DNA of 20,333 nt from JBBDWJ01 sp040902925 (GCA_040902925.1 JBBDWJ010000219.1:1-20333); one strand, 5' to 3'; numbered from the stretch's first letter, positions 6,963 to 15,742 are shown. The notes: generated by a model not told the origin, from the letters alone. Translations and numbers: made by a program.

Positions 6963-7080
6963 GTAGGGGCGTAGCGTGCTACGCCCTCCATGCCCCCTGC
7001 AGACAACCTGCGTTGGCAGCCTCGATCGGCCATTCTCCGCCGATGACTCGTAGAAAGGGCGTAGCACGCTACGCCCCTAC
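6963..7080. repeat. REPIN-like pair of inverted palindromes
   Basis: Two 25-bp arms (6963-6987 and 7056-7080) are perfect inverted copies of each other. Each arm is itself a palindrome, GGGCGTAGC-GT-GCTACGCCC on the left and the AC-centred version on the right. About 68 bp lie between them. A pair of inverted REP palindromes is the organisation called REPIN, normally mobilised in trans by a RAYT transposase; none is seen in this window. The element lies between the second intact ADOP gene and the ADOP remnant. Confidence 0.8.
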
Positions 7081-7147
7081 CGAGAGCCGGGCGAATCTGG
7101 CGCGCCAACTCCGCATGTCTTGTGAGAAATGCAGGCGAGTGCATGAA

Positions 7148-9820
7148 TCATCCATCGCAGCGCAGCACGATTGCGGGATTCACTTGGGAAGCGCGGTGCG
7201 CCGGCAGATACCCGGCGATGAGCGCGACAAGGGCCAACAGCGCGGTCGCAGCCAAAATCGTCCAGGGATCAGTGGGCTCGACGCCAAATAGCTGCGACTC
7301 GATCAGCAGCGTGGCCCCGAGCGTCGCGGGTACGCCGACCGCGATTCCGGCGATCGTTTGGGCCACCGCGCCACGCAGCACCAGCCGCCGCACGCGTGCC
7401 GGTTCTGCGCCCAAGGCCAGCCGCACGCCGATCTCACGCCGCCGCCGCTGCGTCGTGTAGGCCATCACGCCGTATAGGCCAACGGAGGCCAGCAGCGCCG
7501 CCAACAGTCCGAAAAAACTCGATAACGTCGCCACCAGGCGTTCCGTACTCAAGTGATCCTCGACGAGGCTCTCCAAGGTGGTTACGCGATCGACCGCAAT
7601 GTTGTTATCAACTGCCTGGATCGCATCGCGCAAAGCGGGGATGATCGTGTTCGGATCTACAGCGGTTCGAACGTGTAGCGTCAGGTCGGCGGCCTTCCAA
7701 TCGACCTGTTCATAGGGCATGTACCAGAACCGCGGGGTTTCTTCCCGTACGCGAGCGTAGCGAGTGTCCCTGGCGACGCCGACAATCTCGGTATCGGCGT
7801 ATGCACCGCCCTTGCCGATCTTCTTGCCCAGCGGATTCTCGGAGCCAAAATAATGCTTCGCGAAAGACTCGTTGACGATGGCGACTTTACGGGAGCGTTC
7901 ATCGTCACGGCGGTCGAACTCGCGTCCCAACAGGATCGGCGTGCCCATCGTGCGAAAGAAATCCGGGCCGACGACATTGCGCAGCGGCTCGGCCTCGCCT
8001 TCGGGGATCGTGACGCCTTCCACGGTAATGCCGCTGCCCCACATGGACCTTCCCAGCATTGCCATCGCCGCGAAACTCGCGCCGCGCACACCCGGCGCCG
8101 CCGTTACGCGATCGACAACCTCGCGAAGATAGTTCTTGTTGTGCTCGGCCGTAAGGTTATAGTTGCCGGAATATAGCGTCATCTGCACGACGTTATCGCG
8201 CACGAAGCCCATGTCCTGCGTATACAAGTTGTAAAGCGTGCGCAGAAATAATCCGGCCGAAACCAGCAACGGCAACGCCAGAGCGAGTTGCAGGCTGACC
8301 GCGCATTGGCGCCACAGTGCGCGTCCGCCCGCAGCCTGCGGCGAGTCCAGCTTCAGTGCTTGCGAAAGATCGGGACGCGAAACGTGCAGCGCCGGCGCCA
8401 ACCCGAACAGGCATCCGGCGAGAGCCGACACCGACAGCGTGAACGCCAGGACGCGCAGATCGGGAGCTACATCAACCGGCGCCGAGGAGCCCGCGAGATA
8501 GGTAACCAGCAGGTCAACCATCCAATACGAAGCCGCCACGCCCGCCACCGCTCCGGCGAGTAAAAAACTTTCAGTGAGCAACTGGCGGACAATCCTGCGC
8601 CGGCCTGCGCCGATCGCGAGTCGAACCGCAATTTCGCGCTGCCGTCCGGCGCCGCGAGCGATCAACAGGTTGGCAATGTTGACGCAGGTAATCAGCAAAA
8701 CTACGCAGACGGCAGCCATCAGCGCGAGCAGAGGCGTGGAGAGTTTCTCGCCGGCGCCGCCCATTCCCGTGCTGATCGGTTGCATGATCATGCGTTCCGA
8801 GGCGCGAACCCGGCGCGCATGATCCGTAGTGGGCTCGCCGCGGCTTGCCAGATAACCGAGAAGGAACGCATCCGTCGCCCCGCGCGCCTGTTCCTGGCTG
8901 ACGCCCGGTTTGAGCCGCCCGACGATCTGCAACCACCAGTTGCCGCGTGTTTCGAGGTACGGCGACCCGGTGAGTTGCTCCAGCTTCGTAATCGGAGCCC
9001 AAAACTCTGGCGCCGAGCCCTTATCTAAGCCATGAAAAGAAGGGGACGCGACGCCAATGACCGTCGTCGCAACGTCGCGAAGCTGAATCGTCTGGCCTAC
9101 CAGCGCGGGATCAGCGCCAAAACGGCGCTGCCAGAACCCATGGCTGAGCACGACAACGGGAGCCGCCGCGGCGCTGTCATCCTCGGGAACGAGCAACCGC
9201 CCGAGATGGGGCTGCACGCCCAGCGCCTGAAAGAAATTCCCCGAAACCATCTCGCCGCGCAGCCTCTCGATTCCGCCATCGAGGCGCAGACCCGTGTTGG
9301 CAAATGATACGCACATCAGGTCGGAAAACACAGTGTTGCTGTCGCGGAAATCGCGGTAGAAAGGGTAGGGGAAGCTGGTCATCCCCTCGTTTTCGAGATT
9401 CGCGTGGTCGAACTGCACCAGTTGCGCGGGGTTGTGCACCGGGAGCGATTTGAGTAACAGCGCGTTGATGAGGCTGAAGATCGCCGTATTCGCCCCGATA
9501 CCCAGCGCCAGCGACAGCACGGCTACCGCCGTGAAGCCGGGACTTTTGCGAAGAACGCGCAGCGCATACGCGGCGTCACGAAACAGCGTTTCGACGAAGC
9601 CGACGCCGCGCTGATCGCGGCACTCCTCCTGGATCCGCGCCACGCCGCCGAACTCGCGCAGCGCCGCATAGCGCGCCTCTTTCGGCGCCATGCCGCGCGC
9701 GATGTTCTGCTCGATCTGCCGCTCGATATGAAATCGCAGCTCTTCGTCCATTTCGTGATCCAATACGTGCCAGCGCGTCAGCGAACGCAATCGCAGAGCA
9801 ACTCTTCGAATCCAGCGCAT
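7148..9820 (-). CDS. ADOP-family permease (MacB/FtsX-like), second of two
   Basis: An 890-residue 'acidobacterial duplicated orphan permease': an ABC-transporter-like permease of the MacB/FtsX type with two permease units and no ATPase gene beside it. The N-terminal ~90 residues are a soluble helical segment (MDEELRFHIERQIEQN, EARYAALREFG). Membrane helix 1 is at about 96-118 (AVLSLALGIGANTAIFSLIN). A MacB periplasmic domain follows, then an FtsX block (near 370-450: VCVVLLITCVNIANLLIARG, REIAVRLAIGAGRRRI), a second periplasmic domain, and a C-terminal FtsX block ending YLPAHRASQVNPAIVLRCDG. ATG 9820 has GGAGG five bases upstream; the frame extends to 9865 but that part overlaps the preceding gene. 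It begins 41 bp after the first ADOP gene and is presumably in the padR operon. Transported substrate unknown. Confidence 0.93.
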   Translation of the reverse strand: MRWIRRVALRLRSLTRWHVLDHEMDEELRFHIERQIEQNIARGMAPKEARYAALREFGGVARIQEECRDQRGVGFVETLFRDAAYALRVLRKSPGFTAVAVLSLALGIGANTAIFSLINALLLKSLPVHNPAQLVQFDHANLENEGMTSFPYPFYRDFRDSNTVFSDLMCVSFANTGLRLDGGIERLRGEMVSGNFFQALGVQPHLGRLLVPEDDSAAAAPVVVLSHGFWQRRFGADPALVGQTIQLRDVATTVIGVASPSFHGLDKGSAPEFWAPITKLEQLTGSPYLETRGNWWLQIVGRLKPGVSQEQARGATDAFLLGYLASRGEPTTDHARRVRASERMIMQPISTGMGGAGEKLSTPLLALMAAVCVVLLITCVNIANLLIARGAGRQREIAVRLAIGAGRRRIVRQLLTESFLLAGAVAGVAASYWMVDLLVTYLAGSSAPVDVAPDLRVLAFTLSVSALAGCLFGLAPALHVSRPDLSQALKLDSPQAAGGRALWRQCAVSLQLALALPLLVSAGLFLRTLYNLYTQDMGFVRDNVVQMTLYSGNYNLTAEHNKNYLREVVDRVTAAPGVRGASFAAMAMLGRSMWGSGITVEGVTIPEGEAEPLRNVVGPDFFRTMGTPILLGREFDRRDDERSRKVAIVNESFAKHYFGSENPLGKKIGKGGAYADTEIVGVARDTRYARVREETPRFWYMPYEQVDWKAADLTLHVRTAVDPNTIIPALRDAIQAVDNNIAVDRVTTLESLVEDHLSTERLVATLSSFFGLLAALLASVGLYGVMAYTTQRRRREIGVRLALGAEPARVRRLVLRGAVAQTIAGIAVGVPATLGATLLIESQLFGVEPTDPWTILAATALLALVALIAGYLPAHRASQVNPAIVLRCDG

Positions 9821-9861
9821 TCTCGCCTCCAACGTTTCTCCGCCACCGGCCGCTGATGGCC

Positions 9862-12534
9862 TCACTCGTGCCGCAAGGCCGCCATCGGATCAATCCGCGC
9901 AGCGCGGCGAGCCGGCAACCAACTCGCCACCAGAGCCGCGGCGGTCAAACATACAAGCGTCGCCAGCAAACTCAAAGGATCATTCGGGCTGAGCGCCGGC
10001 ACCAGAAATCTCGCCAGCAGCCTTGTCAACACGAGCGAAATGCCAAGCCCGGCCACGGCGCCCACCCCAACCACGGCGAGACTCTCCCGCAAGGCCATGC
10101 GCACGACTTCACTGTGTGTCGCGCCGAGCGCCATGCGGATACCGATCTCCGAAGTCCGGCGGCTAACGCTGTACGCCAGCATTCCGTACAGGCCGATCAT
10201 CGCCAGAAACAGACCGACCAAGCCGAATGAGCCGAGAATCAGCATGCCCATCTGGCTCGGCAGGAACGCGAACGTGAGTCCCTGGCGCATCGTTCGCACG
10301 TTCACGGCGGCGAGCGGATCGTATTTCCTGAGGGTTTGGCCGATGGCGGCCACCATCGTTTCGGCAGGGCGGTTGGCTCTAACGAGAAAATTCCCCGCCG
10401 CCGCGCGCCGTGGAATCAAATAGTAAAAAGCGGCGCCAGGCTCTTCTCCCAACGATGAATATTTGCTGTTGGCGGCGACGCCGATGATCCGCCGCGTTGC
10501 TTTACCGGTTCTGGCCTCTTCGAGGATCGTTTGCCCGATCGGGCTGCGACGCTCCAGATAGCGATCGACGAACGTCTGATTCACGATCAGTGATTCGACA
10601 TCGCCGCCGCGGTCGCGTTCGTCGAAATCCCTGCCTTCGAGCAGAGGGATACCCATGGTCTGGAAATAGCCGGGGCTCACCGAGTTGTAGCTGCGTAACA
10701 GGGGCGTTTCCGACAGCACTCCCGGTATATCGATGGGACCGTAGCGGTGCATCATCATGGCGTCGTGCGTGAGTGGAACCCTGCCCGCGTAGGCCGCCGA
10801 CTCGACACCGGGGATCGACCGCAACTCGACCGCCACGGCTTCCAAATCCTTGCCTTTTTCTCCGCCGCCAGTTTCCGCGCCGCCTGCCGCGGCTTCGCGG
10901 TCGGGCAGGAAAATGATTTCGGCCCAACTCACCGGCTCAACGTCAAAACCCGGCTTGGTCTCGGTCGCCAGCCGCATGTTGCGCAGAAACAGCGCCGCGG
11001 TGACCAGCAGAATGAACGACACAGCCACTTGCCCGCCGACCAGAATCTTTCGCCAGGTCAGCCTGCTGAATTCGGTCGCCGGTTCTTCCTGCTTCAAAGC
11101 CACCGACAGTCTCGGGCGCGATGCCTGCCAGGCCGGTCCGAGCCCGCCGAGCAGCGTCGTGAACAACGTGAGAACGAACCCGGCAGCCAGCAGACCTGCA
11201 TCGGGCTGAATTTGCAGCAGAACCGGAATCGGCGTCGGCAGGGTCGCGCGATTGAGAATCTCGGTCAACAAAACGTTCAGCCCGAGGGCGAGCAGAGTTC
11301 CGAAACAGGCGAGCAGGAAACCTTCCATCAGAAAATGCTGCACCAGGCGCGCGCGGTCGGCTCCCAGAGCCGCGCGAATCGCCGTCTCGCGGTAGCGCGC
11401 CGTTCCGCGAGCGAGCAGCACGCCTGCCAGATTCGCGCAGGCGATCAGAAAAACGACGCCGACGACCGCGAACAACAGCAGAAACGCCGGCACGATCGGG
11501 AAATCGGTGAGGCGCGCTGGATCGTCGAGTCTCAAAACACGCCGCACGCGTCCGAAGCCTTTGCTCTCGATGGGGTAGCCGGCTTCCAGGCGCGTCCCTG
11601 CTACCGTGAGCGCCGCCTGCGCCTCTTCCACGCTCATACCAGGCTTGAGGCGCCCGATGAGCGCCAGAAAACCGGACCGCCGGTCAAGGTCCGGGAAAAG
11701 CAAGCGGCTTAGCGGTAGATAAATCTCGGGCGCCGTGCCATAGCCGAAGATCGAGCGCACCTCGCGCGGCAGCACGCCGTGGATCGTGTGGGGAACCCCG
11801 TTGACCAGCAGCACGCGTCCCACAACGTCCGGGTCGCCGGCCAGCCGTGTCTGCCAGAAGCCATGACTGACAACTGCAAGCTGCGGGTCGACGTCGGCGG
11901 ATGCATCGCCTGCCGCAAACAAACGTCCCTGTGCCGGCCGCAATCCCAGCACCTCGAAAAAATTCGCGGTCACGAACAGCGGATAGGCGGCGAAGGTGTC
12001 GTCGTCGGCGCGCAGGTTCATCTGCCGGCCCATGCTGTAACCGGCGATGCCGTCGAGGGCCTGGCTCTCACTGAGGTCGCGGTATTCGGGGAAGGAAACA
12101 CGGCTGCCGGTCCCCATGCGGAAGTCGATCAGTCGATGCGGCTCGCGCGCCGTGGGCGGAGTCAGCACCAGCTCTTGGAATAAGCTGTAAACAACGGTCG
12201 TACCGCCGATGCCCAGGCTCAAAGAAATTCCAGCGGTCAGGACCAGCACAGGCGCCTTCATCAGGTTGCGGGCGCTGAACCGCAAATCGCGAACGAAGTT
12301 TTCCATCAGGCCGACGCGCCGCGCATCGCGGCACTCTTCCTGGATCTGCGTAACGCGCCCAAACTCCCGCAGAGCCGCCTGGCGCGCCTCGCCCGGTGAC
12401 AGCCCACGAGCGCGGTATTGTTCCGCCTGCCGCTCGATGTGATAGCGCAGCTCATCATCAAGCTCCTGCGCCGCGCGGTCCCGCCGAAACAACGCCCGCA
12501 AACGCGAACCCAAACTAACAAGCCGTCGAAACAT
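9862..12534 (-). CDS. ADOP-family permease (MacB/FtsX-like), first of two
   Basis: This 890-residue protein is a paralogue of the next gene with the same layout: a soluble N-terminal segment (LDDELRYHIERQAEQY, EARQAALREFG), a first membrane helix near 95-117 (LTAGISLSLGIGGTTVVYSL), a MacB periplasmic domain, an FtsX block (FLIACANLAGVLLARGTARY, RETAIRAALGADRARL), a second periplasmic domain and a second FtsX block ending LPARRAARIDPMAALRHE. It is as diverged from its neighbour as ADOP paralogues usually are, so this is not a recent tandem duplication. The ATG at 12534 has AGGAG seven bases upstream and lies nine bases after the padR stop, so the two genes are co-transcribed. In this family the permeases lack a dedicated ATPase; their role, often guessed as efflux or envelope stress, is not settled. 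Confidence 0.93.
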   Translation of the reverse strand: MFRRLVSLGSRLRALFRRDRAAQELDDELRYHIERQAEQYRARGLSPGEARQAALREFGRVTQIQEECRDARRVGLMENFVRDLRFSARNLMKAPVLVLTAGISLSLGIGGTTVVYSLFQELVLTPPTAREPHRLIDFRMGTGSRVSFPEYRDLSESQALDGIAGYSMGRQMNLRADDDTFAAYPLFVTANFFEVLGLRPAQGRLFAAGDASADVDPQLAVVSHGFWQTRLAGDPDVVGRVLLVNGVPHTIHGVLPREVRSIFGYGTAPEIYLPLSRLLFPDLDRRSGFLALIGRLKPGMSVEEAQAALTVAGTRLEAGYPIESKGFGRVRRVLRLDDPARLTDFPIVPAFLLLFAVVGVVFLIACANLAGVLLARGTARYRETAIRAALGADRARLVQHFLMEGFLLACFGTLLALGLNVLLTEILNRATLPTPIPVLLQIQPDAGLLAAGFVLTLFTTLLGGLGPAWQASRPRLSVALKQEEPATEFSRLTWRKILVGGQVAVSFILLVTAALFLRNMRLATETKPGFDVEPVSWAEIIFLPDREAAAGGAETGGGEKGKDLEAVAVELRSIPGVESAAYAGRVPLTHDAMMMHRYGPIDIPGVLSETPLLRSYNSVSPGYFQTMGIPLLEGRDFDERDRGGDVESLIVNQTFVDRYLERRSPIGQTILEEARTGKATRRIIGVAANSKYSSLGEEPGAAFYYLIPRRAAAGNFLVRANRPAETMVAAIGQTLRKYDPLAAVNVRTMRQGLTFAFLPSQMGMLILGSFGLVGLFLAMIGLYGMLAYSVSRRTSEIGIRMALGATHSEVVRMALRESLAVVGVGAVAGLGISLVLTRLLARFLVPALSPNDPLSLLATLVCLTAAALVASWLPARRAARIDPMAALRHE

Positions 12535-12543
12535 CGGTCGCTC

Positions 12544-12873
12544 CTATCCCTCGGCCAGAATCAAATTGACGGCGGCCGAAAGCCGCGACCACTTCGACGT
12601 CTCGCTGTTGAGCTGCTTGCGCCCCGCCTTGGTGAGCGAATAGTATTTCGCGCGGCGGTTGTTCTCCGAAGCGCCCCACTCGGCCTGGATCCAGCCCTGA
12701 TGTTCGAGCCGGTGCAGCGCCGGGTACAGCGAGCCCTGCTGCACTTTCAGCACCTCGTTCGAGATCTGCTGGATGCGCTGCGAAATCGCCCAGCCATGCA
12801 TCGGCTCGAGCGCAATCGTTTTGAGAATCAACAGGTCGAGGGTTCCCTGGAGTAGATCTGTCGGTTCGCCCAC
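12544..12873 (-). CDS. PadR-family transcriptional regulator (acidobacterial type)
   Basis: A 109-residue winged-helix repressor. The PadR fold is clear: LLQGTLDLLILKTIALEPMH (helices 1-2), GWAISQRIQQIS, the recognition region VQQGSLYPALHRLEHQGWIQ, the wing NRRAKYYSLTKAGRKQL, and a C-terminal dimerisation helix (WSRLSAAVNLIL). This short type is normally encoded directly upstream of ADOP permeases in Acidobacteria, as here. The start is GTG 12873, with AGGAGG six bases upstream. An inverted repeat bracketing the -10 box of its promoter suggests autorepression of the whole padR-ADOP-ADOP operon. The ligand that would relieve repression is not known. Confidence 0.95.
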   Translation of the reverse strand: MGEPTDLLQGTLDLLILKTIALEPMHGWAISQRIQQISNEVLKVQQGSLYPALHRLEHQGWIQAEWGASENNRRAKYYSLTKAGRKQLNSETSKWSRLSAAVNLILAEG

Positions 12874-12886
12874 GAAGCTCCTCCTA

Positions 12887-12928
12887 GACGTTCTACAAGA
12901 GAATAGGGCAGTCCCTGTAGAATGTCAA
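12887..12928 (-). promoter_or_regulatory. padR operon promoter with probable PadR operator
   Basis: On the minus strand, TTGACA (12928-12923) and TATTCT (12905-12900) are separated by 17 bases. The 11-base half-sites GACATTCTACA (12926-12916) and TGTAGAACGTC (12897-12887) form an inverted repeat with 10 of 11 positions matching and 18 bases between. One half overlaps the -35 box and the other covers the expected start of transcription. A dimeric repressor bound here would block RNA polymerase. Assigning PadR as the binding protein is inference from position and symmetry. Confidence 0.7.
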
Positions 12929-12940
12929 GGGGAGAAGTGA

Positions 12941-12960
12941 GACAGACAATCCTGTCTGTC
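12941..12960. repeat. Palindromic repeat, family A copy 1
   Basis: GACAGAC-AATCCT-GTCTGTC forms a 7-bp stem with a six-base loop. The same core, ACAGACAATCCTGTCTGT, recurs at 19455-19472 directly after the pirin gene, so it is a dispersed repeat and not a local terminator. Confidence 0.7.
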
Positions 12961-13017
12961 CAGAGCATGACCAGGCAGCGTTCCCGGTCTTCCGGAGATT
13001 CGCGTTTAGGGCAAGTG

Positions 13018-13060
13018 AGGACCGGTACTCGTGCCGGTCCTGGCGGGGCACTGCCCCGCC
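13018..13060. repeat. Two adjacent GC-rich palindromes
   Basis: AGGACCGG (13018-13025) pairs with CCGGTCCT (13034-13041), and the inner bases extend the stem. Immediately after, GGCGGGGC-ACT-GCCCCGCC (13042-13060) is a perfect 8-bp hairpin. With the palindrome at 12941 they form a cluster of REP-like sequences upstream of padR. No T-tract follows either hairpin, so a terminator role is not supported. Confidence 0.6.
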
Positions 13061-13162
13061 CATTCTTCAAACCACGCTTCGCAGTGCGAGAACCGCGCGG
13101 TTACCGAGGCGATCGCGATGACGCGAATCATGGACTTCAACAGGCAGAGACCGGGCACATCC

Positions 13163-13468
13163 CTATCCATCCTCGCGGCAATGAGCAAGCACGCGCGCGA
13201 CCAGTTCGTCGGAGAGCCGATAGCCGCCGTGTCTCAGATCCTCGATCAAAGGCTTCACCTTGCGCACAAGCCGCTTCCGTTTCGCGTCGATCAATACGCC
13301 CGCCGTGCCAACCACGGCCACTTCGTTGAGAATGGCAACCTTGCGGGCCACTTTGTCATCGAGCAGTACGCGAGTGCCGAGTTGACGGGCCAGAGTGATT
13401 GCCGCGATTTCCCCTTTACCGATCGCCGGCTGCCTGGCAAGAGGGGCTCGGGCACGTTTCTTCTTCAT
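13163..13468 (-). pseudogene. Truncated PIN-domain (DUF3368) toxin remnant
   Basis: Translation from about 13420 to the stop at 13163 matches the C-terminal two thirds of a DUF3368 PIN-domain protein: GEIAAITLARQLGTRVLLDD, then ARKVAILNEVAVVGTAGVLI, DAKRKRLVRKVKPLIEDLRH and GYRLSDELVARVL. PIN toxins are RNases with clustered acidic residues. The acidic pair LLDD is present, but the N-terminal half with the first catalytic Asp (usually in a DTSPL-type motif) is missing. An ATG at 13468 could start a 101-residue product beginning MKKKRARAPL, but it has no ribosome site and this leader is not like the family. No antitoxin gene is adjacent. I read it as a 5'-deleted relic of a toxin-antitoxin pair. 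Confidence 0.6.
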
Positions 13469-13511
13469 TCGGCTGGCCGCGATCGATACTACCGCCCGAT
13501 GGGCTTGGGCT

Positions 13512-14345
13512 CTACTCGCCACGCGGATTGCTATCGGCAGTGCCAGTCGTGGCTCCAAAGGGCTTGGCGCACCGGAATCCGATGGTAGGGCTGCGTTCGG
13601 CGGGCCGCGTCCAACTTCGATACGAGCAGGTCATGAACATCGACGCGGGTTTGTCGTACCACGACCCGCCGCGCACGACGCGGTAAAGGCCTTTCGCCGG
13701 GCCTGTCGGATTGCTCTCGGGCGCCGCTGTGTAATAGTCGTGCCCGTACCAATCAGCGGTCCACTCCCAAGCGTTGCCGATGATATCGCACAGCCCGAAG
13801 TAATTCTTCGTCTTCGAGCAAACCGCGGTCGGGCCCTCGATCGTACCGAAATGAGCGTCGGTTTCGGTGGGATCGCGGTCTCCCCAGGGATACGTCTGGC
13901 CTTCGGACAAGCCGCGGCAGGCGCGCTCCCACTCGGCTTCGGTCGGCAGTCGCTTGCCCCCGTCCCAGGCACAGAACGACGTTGCGTCTTCCCAGCTCAC
14001 GTTGACGACTGGGTAGTTCCCTTCGGCTTCGGAAAACTTTCCTTTCACCCAGTGATACGGCGCGCGATGCCCCGTCGCCTTCACGAACGCGGCGTAGCGC
14101 TCGTTAGTGACCTCGGCCTCATCGAGATAAAACGGGTCAACGTGGATAGCGCGAACCGGCAGATCGTCCTTAAGCGGATTGGGGTACCACTTCAAGTCCT
14201 TGTCGGGCCACTCGTGGGTTCGGCCGCGCTGGAACTCGCCGCCCGGAATGAATACCGCGCCGGGTTCAGCGGCCAGCGCCGCGGCCAACGCAGCCGACAG
14301 CGCGAAAGCCAGGCCGGCCTTAACCGTAAATCCCGGAAAGCTCAT
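13512..14345 (-). CDS. Exported FGE/SUMF1-like (formylglycine-generating enzyme family) protein
   Basis: A 277-residue protein with a signal peptide (MSFPGFTVKAGLAFALSAAL, cleavage near Ala26) and one FGE-sulfatase domain. Family hallmarks are IPGGEFQRG (33-41), DEAEVTNERYAAFV (75-88), PVVNVSWEDATSFCAW (112-127), KRLPTEAEWERACRG (131-145), NAWEWTADW (191-199), VVRGGSW (223-229) and GFRCAK near the C-terminus. True formylglycine-generating enzymes use two cysteines a few residues apart in this last region. Here only Cys240 (SMFMTCSYRSW) is visible and the first position is not Cys, so sulfatase-maturing activity is unlikely. The ATG at 14345 lies 26 bp inside the end of the DUF1501 gene, so the two are probably translationally coupled. 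Non-catalytic FGE-like domains are often found with secreted or regulatory proteins. Confidence 0.85.
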   Translation of the reverse strand: MSFPGFTVKAGLAFALSAALAAALAAEPGAVFIPGGEFQRGRTHEWPDKDLKWYPNPLKDDLPVRAIHVDPFYLDEAEVTNERYAAFVKATGHRAPYHWVKGKFSEAEGNYPVVNVSWEDATSFCAWDGGKRLPTEAEWERACRGLSEGQTYPWGDRDPTETDAHFGTIEGPTAVCSKTKNYFGLCDIIGNAWEWTADWYGHDYYTAAPESNPTGPAKGLYRVVRGGSWYDKPASMFMTCSYRSWTRPAERSPTIGFRCAKPFGATTGTADSNPRGE

Positions 14346-15723
14346 CGGTAGGAATGTATCCGGTGGCGCCGAGCGGATCGACGTAAACGTAGGTGCGCTT
14401 GGAAGGAGTGTTGTGTACCTGCTTCGACCAGTCGATACCGAGAGCGGAATAGATCGTAGCCACGACGTTTTCAATGCGCGGCTGCTCTTTGTGATTCCAG
14501 CCGGGGTCTGTGCAGTAGCGGCCTTCGGCGTCGCTTGCGCCGACCACTGTTCCACCTTGGACGCCGGCGCCCGCGAACAGAGCGGGGAAGCAATACTTGT
14601 GATGGTCGCGCCCGGCCATGTGGTTCAGCTCGCCGACCGTGCGCCCAAACTCGCTCATCAGCACGACCAGCGTTTCGTCGAGCAGCATCTTGGTCGGGTC
14701 GTTCGCCGAAGGTGTCGTCGCAAGATCTTCAATCAGGCTCGCGGCGGCAGGATCGAACTCGGCGATCAGCTTGTAGTGATTGTCTTTCTCCGCGTGATTC
14801 CAGATGTTTTTGTGGTGATCCCAGCCGTTGTGGCAAACGTGGATATAGCGCGTGCCGCCATTCTGAGCGAGAACGTTGCGGGCCATCGCGCACGCCAAAC
14901 CGACGCTGGTGTTGCCGTAGCGTTGGCGGTCTTCGCCGGTAATCTTGAACGCGGCCGGCCAGCGCGGATCGGTCAGCAGTTTCTTGCCCGTCTCGCTGAA
15001 ATCCTCGAACGCGCCAATCTCGCGGCCGAACCCCCGCATGCGCTCGCTGCCGGCGCCGCGCAGCTTGGACAGCAACCGCCAGCGCTCCTCGAGAAGCTCC
15101 ATGGCTTGCTGGTCGAGCGACATGCCATCGAGGGCTTGCTCGGCGTTGATGTCGAACGCCGAATACTCCGGCGGCAGAAATCCCGTGGCGAGCGCCCCGA
15201 CCTGATTCGTTTCCAGGTTGAAAGAAACGTAAGTCGGAAACGTGTCGCTTTCCCGGCGCTGCGAATCGAGCTCCGCGGCGACCACCGAACCCACCGACGG
15301 AATCTCGCGCGCAAAAGCCACGTTCAGAGGACGCCCCGCCTGCACGTAATACTGCCCGCGGAGGTGAACTTCCTCGTTGCTCGCGAACGAGCGGTTGATC
15401 GCCACGCGGTCCATCACGTTTTCAAAACGAGGGAACAGCGCATGCGGCAGGTAAATACCGGTCGGGATCTTGCGAACGTCAAAATCTTTCTGTGTGGCGG
15501 CGTTTTCCTTGAAATCGAACGAGTCAATGTGGCTGATAGCGCCGGCGATCTCGAAGAAGATCACGTTGCGGGCATTGCTGCGCGGGTCGGCGCCCACTCG
15601 CGGGTTGGCGCTGAGCTGCAGCGGCCAGATGCTGTTGAGCGAAGCGCCCATCAGGCCCCAGCCGCCATACTTCAACAACTCGCGGCGGGTCGGTAGGATG
15701 TCGCCTACATTTCGTGGTCGCAT
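14320..15723 (-). CDS. DUF1501 family exported protein
   Basis: A 467-residue DUF1501 protein, a family with the alkaline phosphatase/sulfatase-like fold and no established function. The N-terminus has a Tat-like export signal (TRRELLKYGGWGLMGASL, twin Arg at 13-14). Family features follow: NVIFFEIAGAISHIDSFDFK (compare the usual GGxSxxDxFDxKP), LPHALFPRFENVMDRVAINR, HNGWDHHKNIW, and near the C-terminus LVVLMSEFGRTVGELNHMAG with HHKYCFPALFAGAGVQGG. ATG 15723 has the purine-rich GAGGAAAG upstream. The frame runs on to 15783, but that part is translated inverted repeat and not gene. It lies downstream of the DUF1549/DUF1553 gene, as in many Planctomycetes and Acidobacteria, where the two are thought to work together at the cell envelope. 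Its 3' end overlaps the FGE-like gene. Confidence 0.92.
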   Translation of the reverse strand: MRPRNVGDILPTRRELLKYGGWGLMGASLNSIWPLQLSANPRVGADPRSNARNVIFFEIAGAISHIDSFDFKENAATQKDFDVRKIPTGIYLPHALFPRFENVMDRVAINRSFASNEEVHLRGQYYVQAGRPLNVAFAREIPSVGSVVAAELDSQRRESDTFPTYVSFNLETNQVGALATGFLPPEYSAFDINAEQALDGMSLDQQAMELLEERWRLLSKLRGAGSERMRGFGREIGAFEDFSETGKKLLTDPRWPAAFKITGEDRQRYGNTSVGLACAMARNVLAQNGGTRYIHVCHNGWDHHKNIWNHAEKDNHYKLIAEFDPAAASLIEDLATTPSANDPTKMLLDETLVVLMSEFGRTVGELNHMAGRDHHKYCFPALFAGAGVQGGTVVGASDAEGRYCTDPGWNHKEQPRIENVVATIYSALGIDWSKQVHNTPSKRTYVYVDPLGATGYIPTDELSGIYG

Positions 15724-15742
15724 GACACTTTCCTCAGGCAGC

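Noticed and set aside
10747..11712. 321-codon ORF on the plus strand
   Set aside because: It is antisense to an intact ADOP permease and has a biased composition rich in Gln, Arg and Glu, typical of a shadow frame in GC-rich DNA.
13031..13588. 185-codon ORF on the plus strand covering the palindrome cluster
   Set aside because: It is the complement of the PIN remnant and the palindromes; no ribosome site or domain was seen.
14179..15696. 505-codon ORF on the plus strand
   Set aside because: It is antisense to the DUF1501 gene, which has export signal and family motifs; the plus frame shows no known domain.
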